Positions 1 through 8,198 of a stretch of 64,000 nucleotides of DNA are shown piece after piece. Origin of the DNA: Actinotalea sp. JY-7876 (GTDB lineage Bacteria > Actinomycetota > Actinomycetes > Actinomycetales > Cellulomonadaceae); the NCBI RefSeq assembly GCF_014042015.1, contig NZ_CP059493.1, positions 2,108,001-2,172,000 on the forward strand. Direction: 5' to 3'. The position numbers and the translations under genes were made by a program. The notes under the pieces were generated by a model, which ran no database searches, was not told where the DNA came from, and saw nothing but the letters and a program-made list of their open reading frames with translations. Each line of letters starts with the position of its first letter. The first letter of the stretch is position 1.

Positions 1-242
1 TCACGGCGCTTGGTCGTGGTCGGACGACGGACGCCCACCCTCGACGCGGACACCGGGCGACGCATGAGGCGGCGAAGGCGCGGGAGGAAGGCCATGGAAA
101 AGACCATAGCCGCACCCTCACGGCGCGGCCCGGCGGACGACCGCCCGGACGGGGCCCTCGGACGGCGCAGACGCCGTCCGGACTTGTGGGCTCCCTACAA
201 CATCCCGGCGTGCGTCGGCCCCCACCAGGGCGACCGTCGCCC

Positions 243-248
243 TATGCT
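243..248 (+). promoter_or_regulatory. Probable -10 element of a leaderless fasR transcript
   Basis: TATGCT lies seven bases before the ATG at 256, which would place transcription initiation at or next to the start codon. No Shine-Dalgarno sequence precedes that ATG. The same -10/start arrangement recurs at 1498-1510, 8918-8930, 7451-7463 and 57350-57363. No convincing -35 hexamer is visible. Bases 1-242 hold no gene I can support. Confidence 0.45.
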
Positions 249-255
249 CCCAGCC

Positions 256-1431
256 ATGGTCTCCACCGCGCCGCGTGACCAGGCGCACACCCTGCGGCGC
301 CTGCACGACGGCAGCGGTCTGCTCGCCGCCGCCGCCCTGCGCAAGCTCGACGAGAACCTCGCCTGGTACCGCGCGCTGCCCGCCGAGGACCGGTCGTGGG
401 TCGGCCTCGTCGCCCAGGCCGGCATCTCGAGCTTCATCACGTGGTTCTCCGACCCGAGCACCCCGCCGCAGGGGGCGAGCGAGATCTTCTCGGCCGCGCC
501 GCCGGAGCTCACCCGGTCGGTGTCCCTGCAGCACACGCTCCAGCTGGTCCGCCTGGTGGTGGAGGTGGTCGAGGAGCACAGCGACCGCCTGGCCGCGCCG
601 GGCGCCGAGCGCGACCTGCGCGAGGCCGTGCTCCGGTACTCGCGGGAGGTCGCCTTCTCCGCCGCCGAGGTCTACGCCCGTGCCGCGGAGGTGCGGGGCG
701 CGTGGGACGCACGGCTCGAGGCGCTCGTCGTCGACGCGCTCATCCGCGGCGACGCCGACGACGCGCTGCGCTCCCGGGTCGCCGCGCTCGGCTGGACGGG
801 CCACGGCAGCACGCTGGTTCTCGTCGGCACGAGCCTGCACCCCCTGGACGACGTGCGCGCCGCCGAGCTGCGCCGCTCGACGCGCCGCGCGGCCGACGAC
901 GCGCTCGTCGGGATCCAGGGCGACCGCCTCGTCGTCGTGCTCGGCGGGGAGGGCGACCTGCGGGCCGCCGCGACGTCCCTGCTGCCGCGGTTCGGCCCGG
1001 GGCCCGTGGTGATCGGACCGGCGGTGCCGAGCCTCGCCGAGGCGGGCCGGTCGGCGTCGGCCGCCCTCGCGGGCCTCGCGGCCGCACCGGCCTGGCCGAC
1101 GGCGCCCCGCCCGGTGCTGGCCGACGACCTGCTGCCGGAGCGCGTGCTGGTGGGCGACCTCGTGGCACGCCGGACGCTGGTCGAGCTCGCCTACCGCCCC
1201 CTGCGCGGGGCCGGCGGCTCGCTCCTGGAGACCCTCGCCGCGCACGTCGAGCACGGCCGCTCCCTGGAGGCGGCCGCGCGGGTCCTGTACGTGCACCCGA
1301 ACACGGTCCGGTACCGGCTGCGCAAGGTCGCCGAGGTCACCGGCTGGGACCCGCTGGACGCCCGCGAGGCCTACGTCCTGCAGACGGCCCTGGCGCTGGG
1401 GCGCCTGTCCCCCGCCGAGACCACCTTGTAG
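256..1431 (+). CDS. fasR: PucR/CdaR-family transcriptional regulator, FasR-like, of fatty acid synthesis
   Basis: A 391-residue protein. The C-terminus (about residues 325-390) is a PucR-type helix-turn-helix with the signature VHPNTVRYRLRKV; the middle resembles the degenerate GGDEF-like region of CdaR/PucR proteins. In Streptomyces and corynebacteria FasR lies beside fabD/fabH/acpP/fabF or other FAS genes and controls them, and the same arrangement here supports the assignment. I chose the ATG at 256 because TATGCT seven bases upstream fits a leaderless transcript; an in-frame ATG at 244 overlaps that hexamer. The reading frame stays open back to position 10, but that part looks non-coding. 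Family confident; the FasR role is inferred from context. Confidence 0.85.
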   Translation: MVSTAPRDQAHTLRRLHDGSGLLAAAALRKLDENLAWYRALPAEDRSWVGLVAQAGISSFITWFSDPSTPPQGASEIFSAAPPELTRSVSLQHTLQLVRLVVEVVEEHSDRLAAPGAERDLREAVLRYSREVAFSAAEVYARAAEVRGAWDARLEALVVDALIRGDADDALRSRVAALGWTGHGSTLVLVGTSLHPLDDVRAAELRRSTRRAADDALVGIQGDRLVVVLGGEGDLRAAATSLLPRFGPGPVVIGPAVPSLAEAGRSASAALAGLAAAPAWPTAPRPVLADDLLPERVLVGDLVARRTLVELAYRPLRGAGGSLLETLAAHVEHGRSLEAAARVLYVHPNTVRYRLRKVAEVTGWDPLDAREAYVLQTALALGRLSPAETTL

Positions 1432-1509
1432 GTTCCGCACAAGGGCCGGTCCCGACCTTGGTGGGCGTCGTGGCCCGGCGCACGACGGTGCGACCGGCAC
1501 AGTGGTCGG

Positions 1510-2484
1510 GTGCTCGCCATCGTGTGCCCCGGTCAGGGTTCCCAGACCCCGGGCTTCCTCAGTCCCTGGCTCGACCTCCCCGGCGCCGCGGAGCGGCTCG
1601 GGACGCTCGGCGAGGCCGCGGGGACCGACCTGGTCACCCACGGCACCACGTCGGACGCGCAGACGATCCGCGACACGTCCGTCGCGCAGCCGCTCATCGT
1701 GGCGGCGTCGCTGCTGGCCTACCGCGCGCTCCTGGCGGGCGGGGACGACGGCCTGCGCCCCGACGTCACCGCCGGCCACTCGGTGGGCGAGCTCGCCGCG
1801 GCCGCCGTCGCGGGGGTGCTGGACGACGCGGGGGCCGCGGCGCTCGTCGCGGTCCGCGCGCGGGCGATGGCCGACGCCGCCGCGCTGGAGCCGACGGGGA
1901 TGAGCGCCGTCGTCGGCGGGGACCCCGCCGAGGTGCTCGCGGCCGTCGAGAACGCCGGCCTGCACCCCGCCAACGTCAACGGCGGCGGTCAGGTGGTCGC
2001 GGCCGGCTCGCTCGAGGCCCTCGCCCGGCTCGCCGCCGCACCCCCCGCCCGGGCCCGGGTCATCCCGCTCCAGGTCGCCGGCGCGTTCCACACGCCCTAC
2101 ATGCAGCCCGCGCTCGACGTCTTCGGACCCGTCGCGGCCGGCTGGGCCGCGCAGGACCCGACGCTGCCGTTCCTGTCCGACGCCGACGGCGCCGCGTACC
2201 GCGGCGGGGCGCACGGGCACGGCAGCGCCGCCGCGGTCCTGGGGCGGCTCGCGGCGCAGGTCGTCGCGCCCGTGCGGTGGGACCTGTGCCAGCAGACCAT
2301 GGTCGCCATGGGCGTGACAGGACTCATCGAGCTGGCACCCGCCGGTGTCCTGACCGGGCTCGCGCGGCGTAGCCTGCCCGGGGTGGAGACGGTCGCCGTG
2401 AAGACGCCGGCCGACCTGGAGGCCGCGCGCGACCTCGCCCTCCGCCACGCCGGACCACCGACCACCGAGGAGACCCAGGCGTGA
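1510..2484 (+). CDS. fabD: Malonyl-CoA:ACP transacylase
   Basis: Transfers malonyl from CoA to acyl carrier protein, supplying extender units to type II fatty acid synthesis in the cytoplasm. The 324-residue length is normal. Family marks are PGQGSQ at residues 7-12, the nucleophile Ser91 in GHSVGEL and the His in GAFHTPY near residue 199. The start is GTG at 1510; CACAGT six bases upstream (1498-1503) suggests a leaderless transcript from its own promoter, about 80 bp after fasR. The stop overlaps the GTG of fabH in a GTGA tetranucleotide, so the two genes are probably translationally coupled. Confidence 0.96.
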   Translation: MLAIVCPGQGSQTPGFLSPWLDLPGAAERLGTLGEAAGTDLVTHGTTSDAQTIRDTSVAQPLIVAASLLAYRALLAGGDDGLRPDVTAGHSVGELAAAAVAGVLDDAGAAALVAVRARAMADAAALEPTGMSAVVGGDPAEVLAAVENAGLHPANVNGGGQVVAAGSLEALARLAAAPPARARVIPLQVAGAFHTPYMQPALDVFGPVAAGWAAQDPTLPFLSDADGAAYRGGAHGHGSAAAVLGRLAAQVVAPVRWDLCQQTMVAMGVTGLIELAPAGVLTGLARRSLPGVETVAVKTPADLEAARDLALRHAGPPTTEETQA

Positions 2485-3482
2485 CCCGTCCCACCCTCAC
2501 GCAGGCCGTCGGGCCCGCGCACACCCGCATCCTCGGCCTCGGGGCGGTCCGCGGCGAGAACGTCGTGACGAACGACGACGTCGCAGGACCCATCGACTCC
2601 TCCGACGAGTGGATCCGCCAGCGGACGGGCATCGTGACCCGCCGACGGGCGCGCACGGACCAGGACGTCATCGACCTCGCCGAGGGCGCGGCGCGCGCGG
2701 CCGTGGCGAACGCCGGGCTCACGGGCGCCGACATCGACGCCGTCCTGCTCTCGACCGTGACGTACTTCCACCAGACGCCGGCCGGCGCGGCCATCGTCGC
2801 CGACCGGATCGGCGCGACGCCCGCGGCCGCGTACGACATCTCCGCCGCGTGCGCCGGGTACTGCTACGGCATCGCGCAGGCCGACGCGCTGGTCCGCGCG
2901 GGCACCGCACGCAACGTGCTGGTGATCGGCGCGGAGAAGATGAGCGACTTCATCGACCCGGCCGACCGCTCGATCTCGTTCCTGCTCGGCGACGGGGCGG
3001 GCGCGGTCGTCATCGGCCCCTCGGACACGCCGGGCATCGGTCCGACGGTGTGGGGCTCGGACGGCGGGCAGGCGCAGCTCATCCGCCAGACCTCGTCGTG
3101 GCAGGACGCCCACACGAGCGGCGAGTGGCCGACCCTGCGCCAGGAGGGCGCGAGCGTCTTCAAGTGGGCGGTGTGGCAGATGGCCCCGGTCGCCGAGAAG
3201 GCGATGGCCGCGGCCGGCGTCGGACCGCAGGACATCGAGGCGTTCGTCCCCCACCAGGCCAACATGCGGATCATCGACCAGATGATCAAGCAGCTCAAGC
3301 TCCCCGAGACCGTCGTGGTCGGTCGCGACATCGCCGACACCGGCAACACGTCCGCGGCGTCCATCCCGCTCGCCACGGAGCGCCTGCTGCGCGAGGGCCA
3401 GGTCGGCAGCGGGGCGCTCGCGCTGCAGATCGGCTTCGGCGCCGGCCTCGTCTACGCCGCCCAGGTCGTCGTGCTCCCCTGA
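2481..3482 (+). CDS. fabH: Beta-ketoacyl-ACP synthase III
   Basis: Condenses an acyl-CoA primer with malonyl-ACP to start fatty acid chains; in actinomycetes it usually accepts branched primers, giving iso/anteiso fatty acids. The 333-residue protein has the full KAS III triad: Cys124 in SAACAGYCYG, His258 in VPHQANMRII and Asn289 in GNTSAASIP. The GTG start overlaps the fabD stop by four bases. About 97 bp separate it from acpP, enough for a separate promoter there. Function is certain; primer preference cannot be read from the sequence. Confidence 0.96.
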   Translation: MTRPTLTQAVGPAHTRILGLGAVRGENVVTNDDVAGPIDSSDEWIRQRTGIVTRRRARTDQDVIDLAEGAARAAVANAGLTGADIDAVLLSTVTYFHQTPAGAAIVADRIGATPAAAYDISAACAGYCYGIAQADALVRAGTARNVLVIGAEKMSDFIDPADRSISFLLGDGAGAVVIGPSDTPGIGPTVWGSDGGQAQLIRQTSSWQDAHTSGEWPTLRQEGASVFKWAVWQMAPVAEKAMAAAGVGPQDIEAFVPHQANMRIIDQMIKQLKLPETVVVGRDIADTGNTSAASIPLATERLLREGQVGSGALALQIGFGAGLVYAAQVVVLP

Positions 3483-3579
3483 GACACGCGGCACCACCGG
3501 GGACACGCACGCCGGACCCGGTGAACAATCGTCAGGCGCCCGACCGGGCACCGACCGCCACCCCACCAAGGAGACACAG

Positions 3580-3828
3580 ATGGCGTACAGCGAGCAGGAG
3601 ATCCTCACCGGCCTGGCCGAGATCGTCAGCGAGGAGACCGGCCTGCCGACCGACTCCGTCTCGTCCGAGAAGTCCTTCACGGACGACCTGGACATCGACT
3701 CGCTGTCCATGATGACGATCGTCACGCTCGCCGAGGAGCGCTTCTCCGTGCGCATCCCCGACGACGAGGTCAAGAACCTCACGACCGTGGGAGACGCGGT
3801 CGCCTACATCAACGGCGCGCAGGGCTGA
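3580..3828 (+). CDS. acpP: Acyl carrier protein
   Basis: An 82-residue acidic protein carrying the growing acyl chain on a 4'-phosphopantetheine arm attached to Ser41 in the DSLSM motif (DIDSLSMM). It lies between fabH and fabF as in other actinomycete FAS-II clusters. AAGGAGA at 3569-3575 is a strong ribosome binding site placed correctly for the ATG. A long stable hairpin follows at 3844-3887, before fabF, which may keep acpP mRNA in excess of fabF mRNA. ACP is generally one of the most abundant proteins of the pathway. Confidence 0.97.
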   Translation: MAYSEQEILTGLAEIVSEETGLPTDSVSSEKSFTDDLDIDSLSMMTIVTLAEERFSVRIPDDEVKNLTTVGDAVAYINGAQG

Positions 3829-3843
3829 GTCCCGCCGTCGGCC

Positions 3844-3887
3844 GTGCGGGCCGGCCCGACCCCGCGACGGGTCCGGCCGGCCCGCAC
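3844..3887 (+). terminator. Long GC-rich hairpin between acpP and fabF (attenuator or partial terminator)
   Basis: A perfect 13-bp stem (3844-3856 with 3875-3887) continues, after one C/C mismatch, as a 5-bp stem (3858-3862 with 3869-3873) around a 6-base loop. No U-run follows. It lies within an operon, so partial termination or 3'-end stabilisation of acpP mRNA is more likely than full termination. Confidence 0.65.
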
Positions 3888-3926
3888 GACCCAGCCGCAC
3901 CACCGCCCGCCCGTCCTGGAGGAACC

Positions 3927-5171
<1,245 letters not shown>

Positions 5172-5251
5172 GGTCCTCGACGCTCCGAGGTCCCTCTGGG
5201 ACCTCAGGGTTGCTGGCCCCTACCCGCCCCGGTCCCCTCCCACACCAGTGC

Positions 5252-5392
5252 GGAGCCCCGTGCCGAGCGCGGAGCGTCGTGGCGAGCGCGGAGCCTCGTG
5301 TGCCGAGCGCGGAGCGTCGTGCCACGAGCGCGGAGCGTCGTGCCCTCGCGCGGAGCGTCGTGCCACGAGCGTGGAGCGTGGTGCCGCGACAC
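5252..5392. repeat. Seven degenerate tandem copies of the palindrome left arm
   Basis: GGAGCGTCGTG or a 1-2 base variant begins at 5252, 5271, 5290, 5311, 5332, 5352 and 5373, so the period is 19-21 bp. Linkers are variants of GCGAGCGC or CCACGAGC. The last copy is the left arm of the palindrome at 5371-5420. Reading frames across it are open on both strands but composed of low-complexity repeats, so I treat the region as non-coding. Confidence 0.8.
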
Positions 5393-5420
5393 ACCGGCGT
5401 GTCACGGCACGACGCTCCAC
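5371..5420. repeat. 50-bp dispersed palindromic element, copy 1
   Basis: Two 22-base arms (5371-5392 and 5399-5420) pair with two mismatches around the 6-base loop ACCGGC. A second copy at 26724-26773 matches at 45 of 50 positions, with loop CCCGGC, and both are followed closely by ACTCGGG. It lies between the convergent fabF and DUF3145 genes. The REP-like layout suggests a dispersed repeat or bidirectional terminator; the function is unknown. Confidence 0.8.
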
Positions 5421-5424
5421 ACTC

Positions 5425-5484
5425 GGGTCGGGGACGTGCGTGCTCGGTGGGTGCGTGCTGAGGGTCGGGGACGTGCGTGCTCGG
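5425..5484. repeat. Pair of 23-bp direct repeats next to the palindrome
   Basis: The 23 bases at 5425-5447 recur exactly at 5462-5484, a period of 37 bp. Similarity continues into GTGCGTGCTGA and GGCGTGCTGA. The core contains GGACGTGCGTGCTCGG. From here to 5568 I see no gene or recognisable signal. Confidence 0.75.
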
Positions 5485-5568
5485 GGGGCGTGCTGAGAGG
5501 TCCGTGGGTCGACGGGGACGTGGTGCGCGAGTGCCCGGAGGTTCGACAACGCCCGGAGGACGTGTGGG

Positions 5569-6069
5569 TCAGCCGACGCGGTGGAGCCAGCGGACCGGGG
5601 CACCCGCGCCCGCGTACCGGAAGGGCTCGAGCTCGTCGTCCCAGGCCTGGCCCAGGGCGAGGTCCAGCTCCCGGCGCATGCGGTCCGCGTCGCCGGCGTG
5701 CTCGAGCGCGGCGCGGATCCGGTCCTCGGGCACCACGGTGTTGCCGTGCACGTCCGTGGCCGCGTGGAAGATGCCGAGGTCGGGCGTGTGGCTCCAGCGG
5801 GCACCGTCGGCGCCGTGGCTGGCCTCCTCGGTGACCTCGTAGCGCAGGTGCGCCCAGCCGCGCAGCGCCGACGTCAGGCGCGCGCCGGTCCCCTGCGCGC
5901 CCTGCCACGACACCTCGGCGCGGAACATGCCGGGCGCGGCCGGCTGCTCGGTCCAGTCCATGGCGAGGCGGCTGCTCAGCACTCCGCCGGCAGCCCACTC
6001 GATGTGGGGGCACAGGGCACGGGGTGCCGAGTGCACGAAAAGTACACCGCGGGTGATGGCACCAGCCAT
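5569..6069 (-). CDS. DUF3145 family protein
   Basis: A 166-residue soluble protein belonging, from memory of the family pattern, to the actinobacterial DUF3145 group. Features include an opening TRGVLFVHSAPRALCPHIEWA, several Trp residues and a C-terminal WDDELEPFRYAG. No biochemical function is known to me. The start is ATG at 6069, behind an excellent AGGAGGT site; longer in-frame extensions lack one. It converges on fabF across the repeat-rich gap and lies downstream of the deformylase gene on the same strand, about 180 bp away. Confidence 0.75.
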   Translation of the reverse strand: MAGAITRGVLFVHSAPRALCPHIEWAAGGVLSSRLAMDWTEQPAAPGMFRAEVSWQGAQGTGARLTSALRGWAHLRYEVTEEASHGADGARWSHTPDLGIFHAATDVHGNTVVPEDRIRAALEHAGDADRMRRELDLALGQAWDDELEPFRYAGAGAPVRWLHRVG

Positions 6070-6245
6070 GTCACACCTCCTGACGGGTCGAGGGTCGTCT
6101 TCCCCAACGACCTCATCCCGCTCCGGGAGGCACACATGGTCACGCGGCGTGCTGGGGCCAGCATGCCGTACCACGACCGCCCGGCGCCAGCCACGACGAC
6201 GGACGGCGGCCCGCGTCGGCCGCCCTCAGCCGGTCTCAGCAGAAC

Positions 6246-6737
6246 TCAGGCGAGCTGCTCGCGCAGCGTGCGCATCGCCTTCTTGCGCACGGACCGTTCG
6301 AGGCGGTCGAGGTAGAGCATCCCGTCGAGGTGGTCGACCTCGTGCTGCAGGCAGCGCGCCATGAGCTCGGTGCCCTCGACGACGACCTCCTTGCCGTCGA
6401 GGTCCTGGCCGACGACGCGCGCGTACCAGGCGCGCTGCGTCGGGTACCAGAGGCCGGGGACCGAGAGGCAGCCCTCGTCGCCGTCCTGGTACTCGTCCTC
6501 GGACAGCTCGACGATGCGCGGGTTCAGGACGTACCCGATCTCGTCGTCGATGTTCCACGAGAACGCCCGCAGGCTGACGCCGATCTGGTTCGCCGCGAGG
6601 CCGGCCCGCCCCTCGTGGTCGACGGTCTCCAGGAGGTCCTCCACGAGCGAGCGCACACGCGCGTCGATCTCGGTGATCGGCTCGCAGGGGGTCCGGAGCA
6701 CGGGGTCCGGCACGACGCGGATGTCTCTCATCGCCAT
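6246..6737 (-). CDS. def: Peptide deformylase
   Basis: Removes the formyl group from the N-terminal methionine of nascent proteins, using an Fe/Zn centre. All three family motifs are present: GLAANQIG (residues 46-53, motif I, with Asn where many have Pro), EGCLS with metal ligand Cys90, and QHEVDH with ligands His132 and His136 and catalytic Glu133. The 163-residue length is normal for the short actinobacterial type. It stands alone on the minus strand; the upstream 330-bp gap holds one small ORF and no other clear gene. Confidence 0.95.
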   Translation of the reverse strand: MAMRDIRVVPDPVLRTPCEPITEIDARVRSLVEDLLETVDHEGRAGLAANQIGVSLRAFSWNIDDEIGYVLNPRIVELSEDEYQDGDEGCLSVPGLWYPTQRAWYARVVGQDLDGKEVVVEGTELMARCLQHEVDHLDGMLYLDRLERSVRKKAMRTLREQLA

Positions 6738-6801
6738 GGGGGGATCTTCCCACGGCGCGGGACCTCACCGTGCCCGCCGGGACCCACGTCTGCCCGGGTC
6801 G

Positions 6802-6921
6802 TCAGCGCCGGCCCGGCGCCCCGCCGTCGCGCTGCTGACGACGACGGTCCCGGTACCACCTCACGCCGGCCATGATCACCGGGAGGATTGCCACCAGCCT
6901 GCGCACGCGTCCTTTACCCAT
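6802..6921 (-). CDS. Small basic hypothetical protein, 39 residues
   Basis: The frame encodes MGKGRVRRLVAILPVIMAG followed by VRWYRDRRRQQR and a Gly/Pro/Arg tail. A short hydrophobic stretch (about residues 9-19) is flanked by positive charges, as in small membrane-associated proteins. GGAGAG lies directly before the ATG, a plausible ribosome binding site. It falls in the 330-bp gap between def and the YtxH gene. Similar short KGRxRR...RWYRxRR proteins seem familiar from actinomycete genomes, but I cannot name a family. A chance ORF is possible. Confidence 0.45.
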   Translation of the reverse strand: MGKGRVRRLVAILPVIMAGVRWYRDRRRQQRDGGAPGRR

Positions 6922-7067
6922 CTCTCCACTGTCGACTCCCGCGCGCGGTGCCGCCAGCCGAGACGGGTGGGGCGAGCGCGAGCGCGCGCCGCGCTGTCCC
7001 CCTACGCTCGGAAGCGCCGGACACCCCCCGGCGGCACGACGCGCACACCGACGAAAGGACCGTCACC

Positions 7068-7427
7068 ATGCGGATCAAGGCAGCCCTGCTCATCGGCGGT
7101 GCCGTGGGCTACGTGCTCGGCACCCGCGCCGGCCGCGAGCGCTTCGAGAAGCTGCGGTCGTCCGCGCAGACCGTGTGGGAGAACCCGCGCGTCCAGGGCA
7201 CCGTCTCCGACGCGACGGCGTTCGTCAAGGAGAAGGCGCCCGACCTCACCGAGAAGGTCGGCGGCGCGGTGAAGTCGGCGACGGACGCGGTCAAGAGCCG
7301 CACCGGCTCGGGGTCCGAGGAGGTCGGCAGCTCCTACGAGACGAGCACCGAGGACCTCTCCGGCACCTCCACGACCGGCACGCCCACGAACGGCAGCGGG
7401 ACCACGGGCGGCACGGACCGCTTCTGA
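7068..7427 (+). CDS. YtxH-domain protein
   Basis: A 119-residue protein. It opens with a hydrophobic glycine-rich segment (ALLIGGAVGYVLGTRAGRER, residues 5-24), the hallmark of YtxH-like proteins. A helical middle (about 25-75) contains repeated K/A/V patterns, and the tail is rich in Ser/Thr/Gly. It is probably anchored in the membrane by the N-terminal helix; YtxH proteins are associated with stress in Bacillus, but the function here is unknown. GAAAGGA is well spaced before ATG 7068. A 15-bp hairpin follows immediately after the stop. Confidence 0.75.
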   Translation: MRIKAALLIGGAVGYVLGTRAGRERFEKLRSSAQTVWENPRVQGTVSDATAFVKEKAPDLTEKVGGAVKSATDAVKSRTGSGSEEVGSSYETSTEDLSGTSTTGTPTNGSGTTGGTDRF

Positions 7428-7433
7428 TCCCGG

Positions 7434-7471
7434 GGGCTGCACGGGGACGGCAGACTGTCCCCGTGCAGCCC
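7434..7471 (+). terminator. Perfect 15-bp hairpin that includes the next gene's start codon
   Basis: Bases 7434-7448 pair perfectly with 7457-7471 around the 8-base loop GGCAGACT. It begins seven bases after the YtxH stop and its right arm contains the GTG (7463) of the following ORF. It could end YtxH transcription; in read-through RNA it would hide the GTG. CAGACT (7451-7456) could be the -10 of a leaderless transcript starting at that GTG and escaping the hairpin. Confidence 0.65.
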
Positions 7472-7654
7472 GTCTTCCTCGCCCTCGGCGGCGTCCTGAC
7501 CCTCACCGGCGCCTTCCTCCTCGTGCGCGCCTTCCGTCTCGGCCAGGCCGACGACCAGGCGGGCGAGCGCGCGACCTTCCGCCTCGCGGTCGGCGCGCTC
7601 GCCCTCGGATCGCTCCTGTTCCTCGCGACCGCGGTCCTGACCGAGCAGGGGTAG
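7463..7654 (+). CDS. Small two-helix membrane protein, unknown function
   Basis: A 63-residue protein with two hydrophobic segments (about residues 4-22 and 40-58) separated by a charged stretch, LGQADDQAGERATF. The GTG start lies within the right arm of the preceding hairpin, with CAGACT six bases upstream as a possible -10 for a leaderless message; there is no Shine-Dalgarno sequence. Its stop is two bases before the next GTG, so the two genes are probably co-transcribed. I do not recognise a family. Confidence 0.6.
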   Translation: MQPVFLALGGVLTLTGAFLLVRAFRLGQADDQAGERATFRLAVGALALGSLLFLATAVLTEQG

Positions 7655-7656
7655 CC

Positions 7657-8148
7657 GTGCCCCTCGACGAGGCCACGCAGCGGGCCGTGCGCGGCCTGTG
7701 GGAGGTCGCGGTCCGCAACGGGCGCACCCCTGCACCCGTGCCCGAGGCCGACCCGTGGGAGGACGACGACCCGCTCGACGGCGACCGGGCCTGGGTCCCC
7801 GTCGAGGTGCCCGGCGACCCCTCGCTCGTCGTGCGGCTCTACCGGCACGGCGAGGACGTGGTCGTCGTCGAGGACACCGTCGAGCTCGACGTCCCCCGCC
7901 GTGACACCGCGCGGGTGCTCGAGGCGCTGCTCACCGGCGCCGCCCGCCGCCGCCACCGCGCCCGCGGTCTGGTCGGGAACCTGCTCGGGATCGTCATGCA
8001 CAACCCTCAGCCCAGCGACCTGGTCGTCACCGTGCACGACGACGACCCGGCGCTCGCCCCGCGGACCTACGAGGCGCCGATCATCCTCGCGACCATGACC
8101 AGCGGGTGGCTCCTGGGGCTGCCCACCGCTCCGGACACCGACCGCTGA
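7657..8148 (+). CDS. Hypothetical protein, 163 residues
   Basis: A soluble, acidic protein with no motif that I recognise. The N-terminal third is rich in Asp/Glu/Pro (EADPWEDDDPLDGD). A segment around residues 90-105 (LTGAARRRHRARGLVGNLLG) is basic, and the end is moderately hydrophobic (ILATMTSGWLLGLP). It starts two bases after the stop of the small membrane protein, suggesting an operon. Coding evidence is the long frame, correct codon bias and close spacing. Function unknown. Confidence 0.65.
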   Translation: MPLDEATQRAVRGLWEVAVRNGRTPAPVPEADPWEDDDPLDGDRAWVPVEVPGDPSLVVRLYRHGEDVVVVEDTVELDVPRRDTARVLEALLTGAARRRHRARGLVGNLLGIVMHNPQPSDLVVTVHDDDPALAPRTYEAPIILATMTSGWLLGLPTAPDTDR

Positions 8149-8198
8149 CCGGGACGGACGTCCCGCGCGCCGCAGACCGCGCGCGCCGACAGTGAGGC

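Noticed and set aside
1-95. Open minus-strand frame starting at ATG 95 and running off the window edge, with TATGGT upstream
   Set aside because: Only 31 codons are visible, they are strongly Arg-rich, and no family pattern appears; chance is likely in DNA this GC-rich.
10-255. N-terminal extension of the fasR frame
   Set aside because: Low-complexity Arg-rich translation with no ribosome binding site; family proteins begin near the ATG at 256.
118-2448. Long minus-strand open frame antisense to fasR and fabD, and similar long antisense frames elsewhere
   Set aside because: They lie opposite well-identified genes and have Arg/Gly/Pro-rich translations caused by GC bias.
5252-5392. CRISPR array
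   Set aside because: Units are 11 bases with 8-10-base linkers that are themselves repeated; no unique spacers and no cas genes.
5204-5568. Several open frames on both strands across the repeat array
   Set aside because: They translate to tandem low-complexity repeats and have no ribosome binding site; openness follows from the repeat lacking stops.
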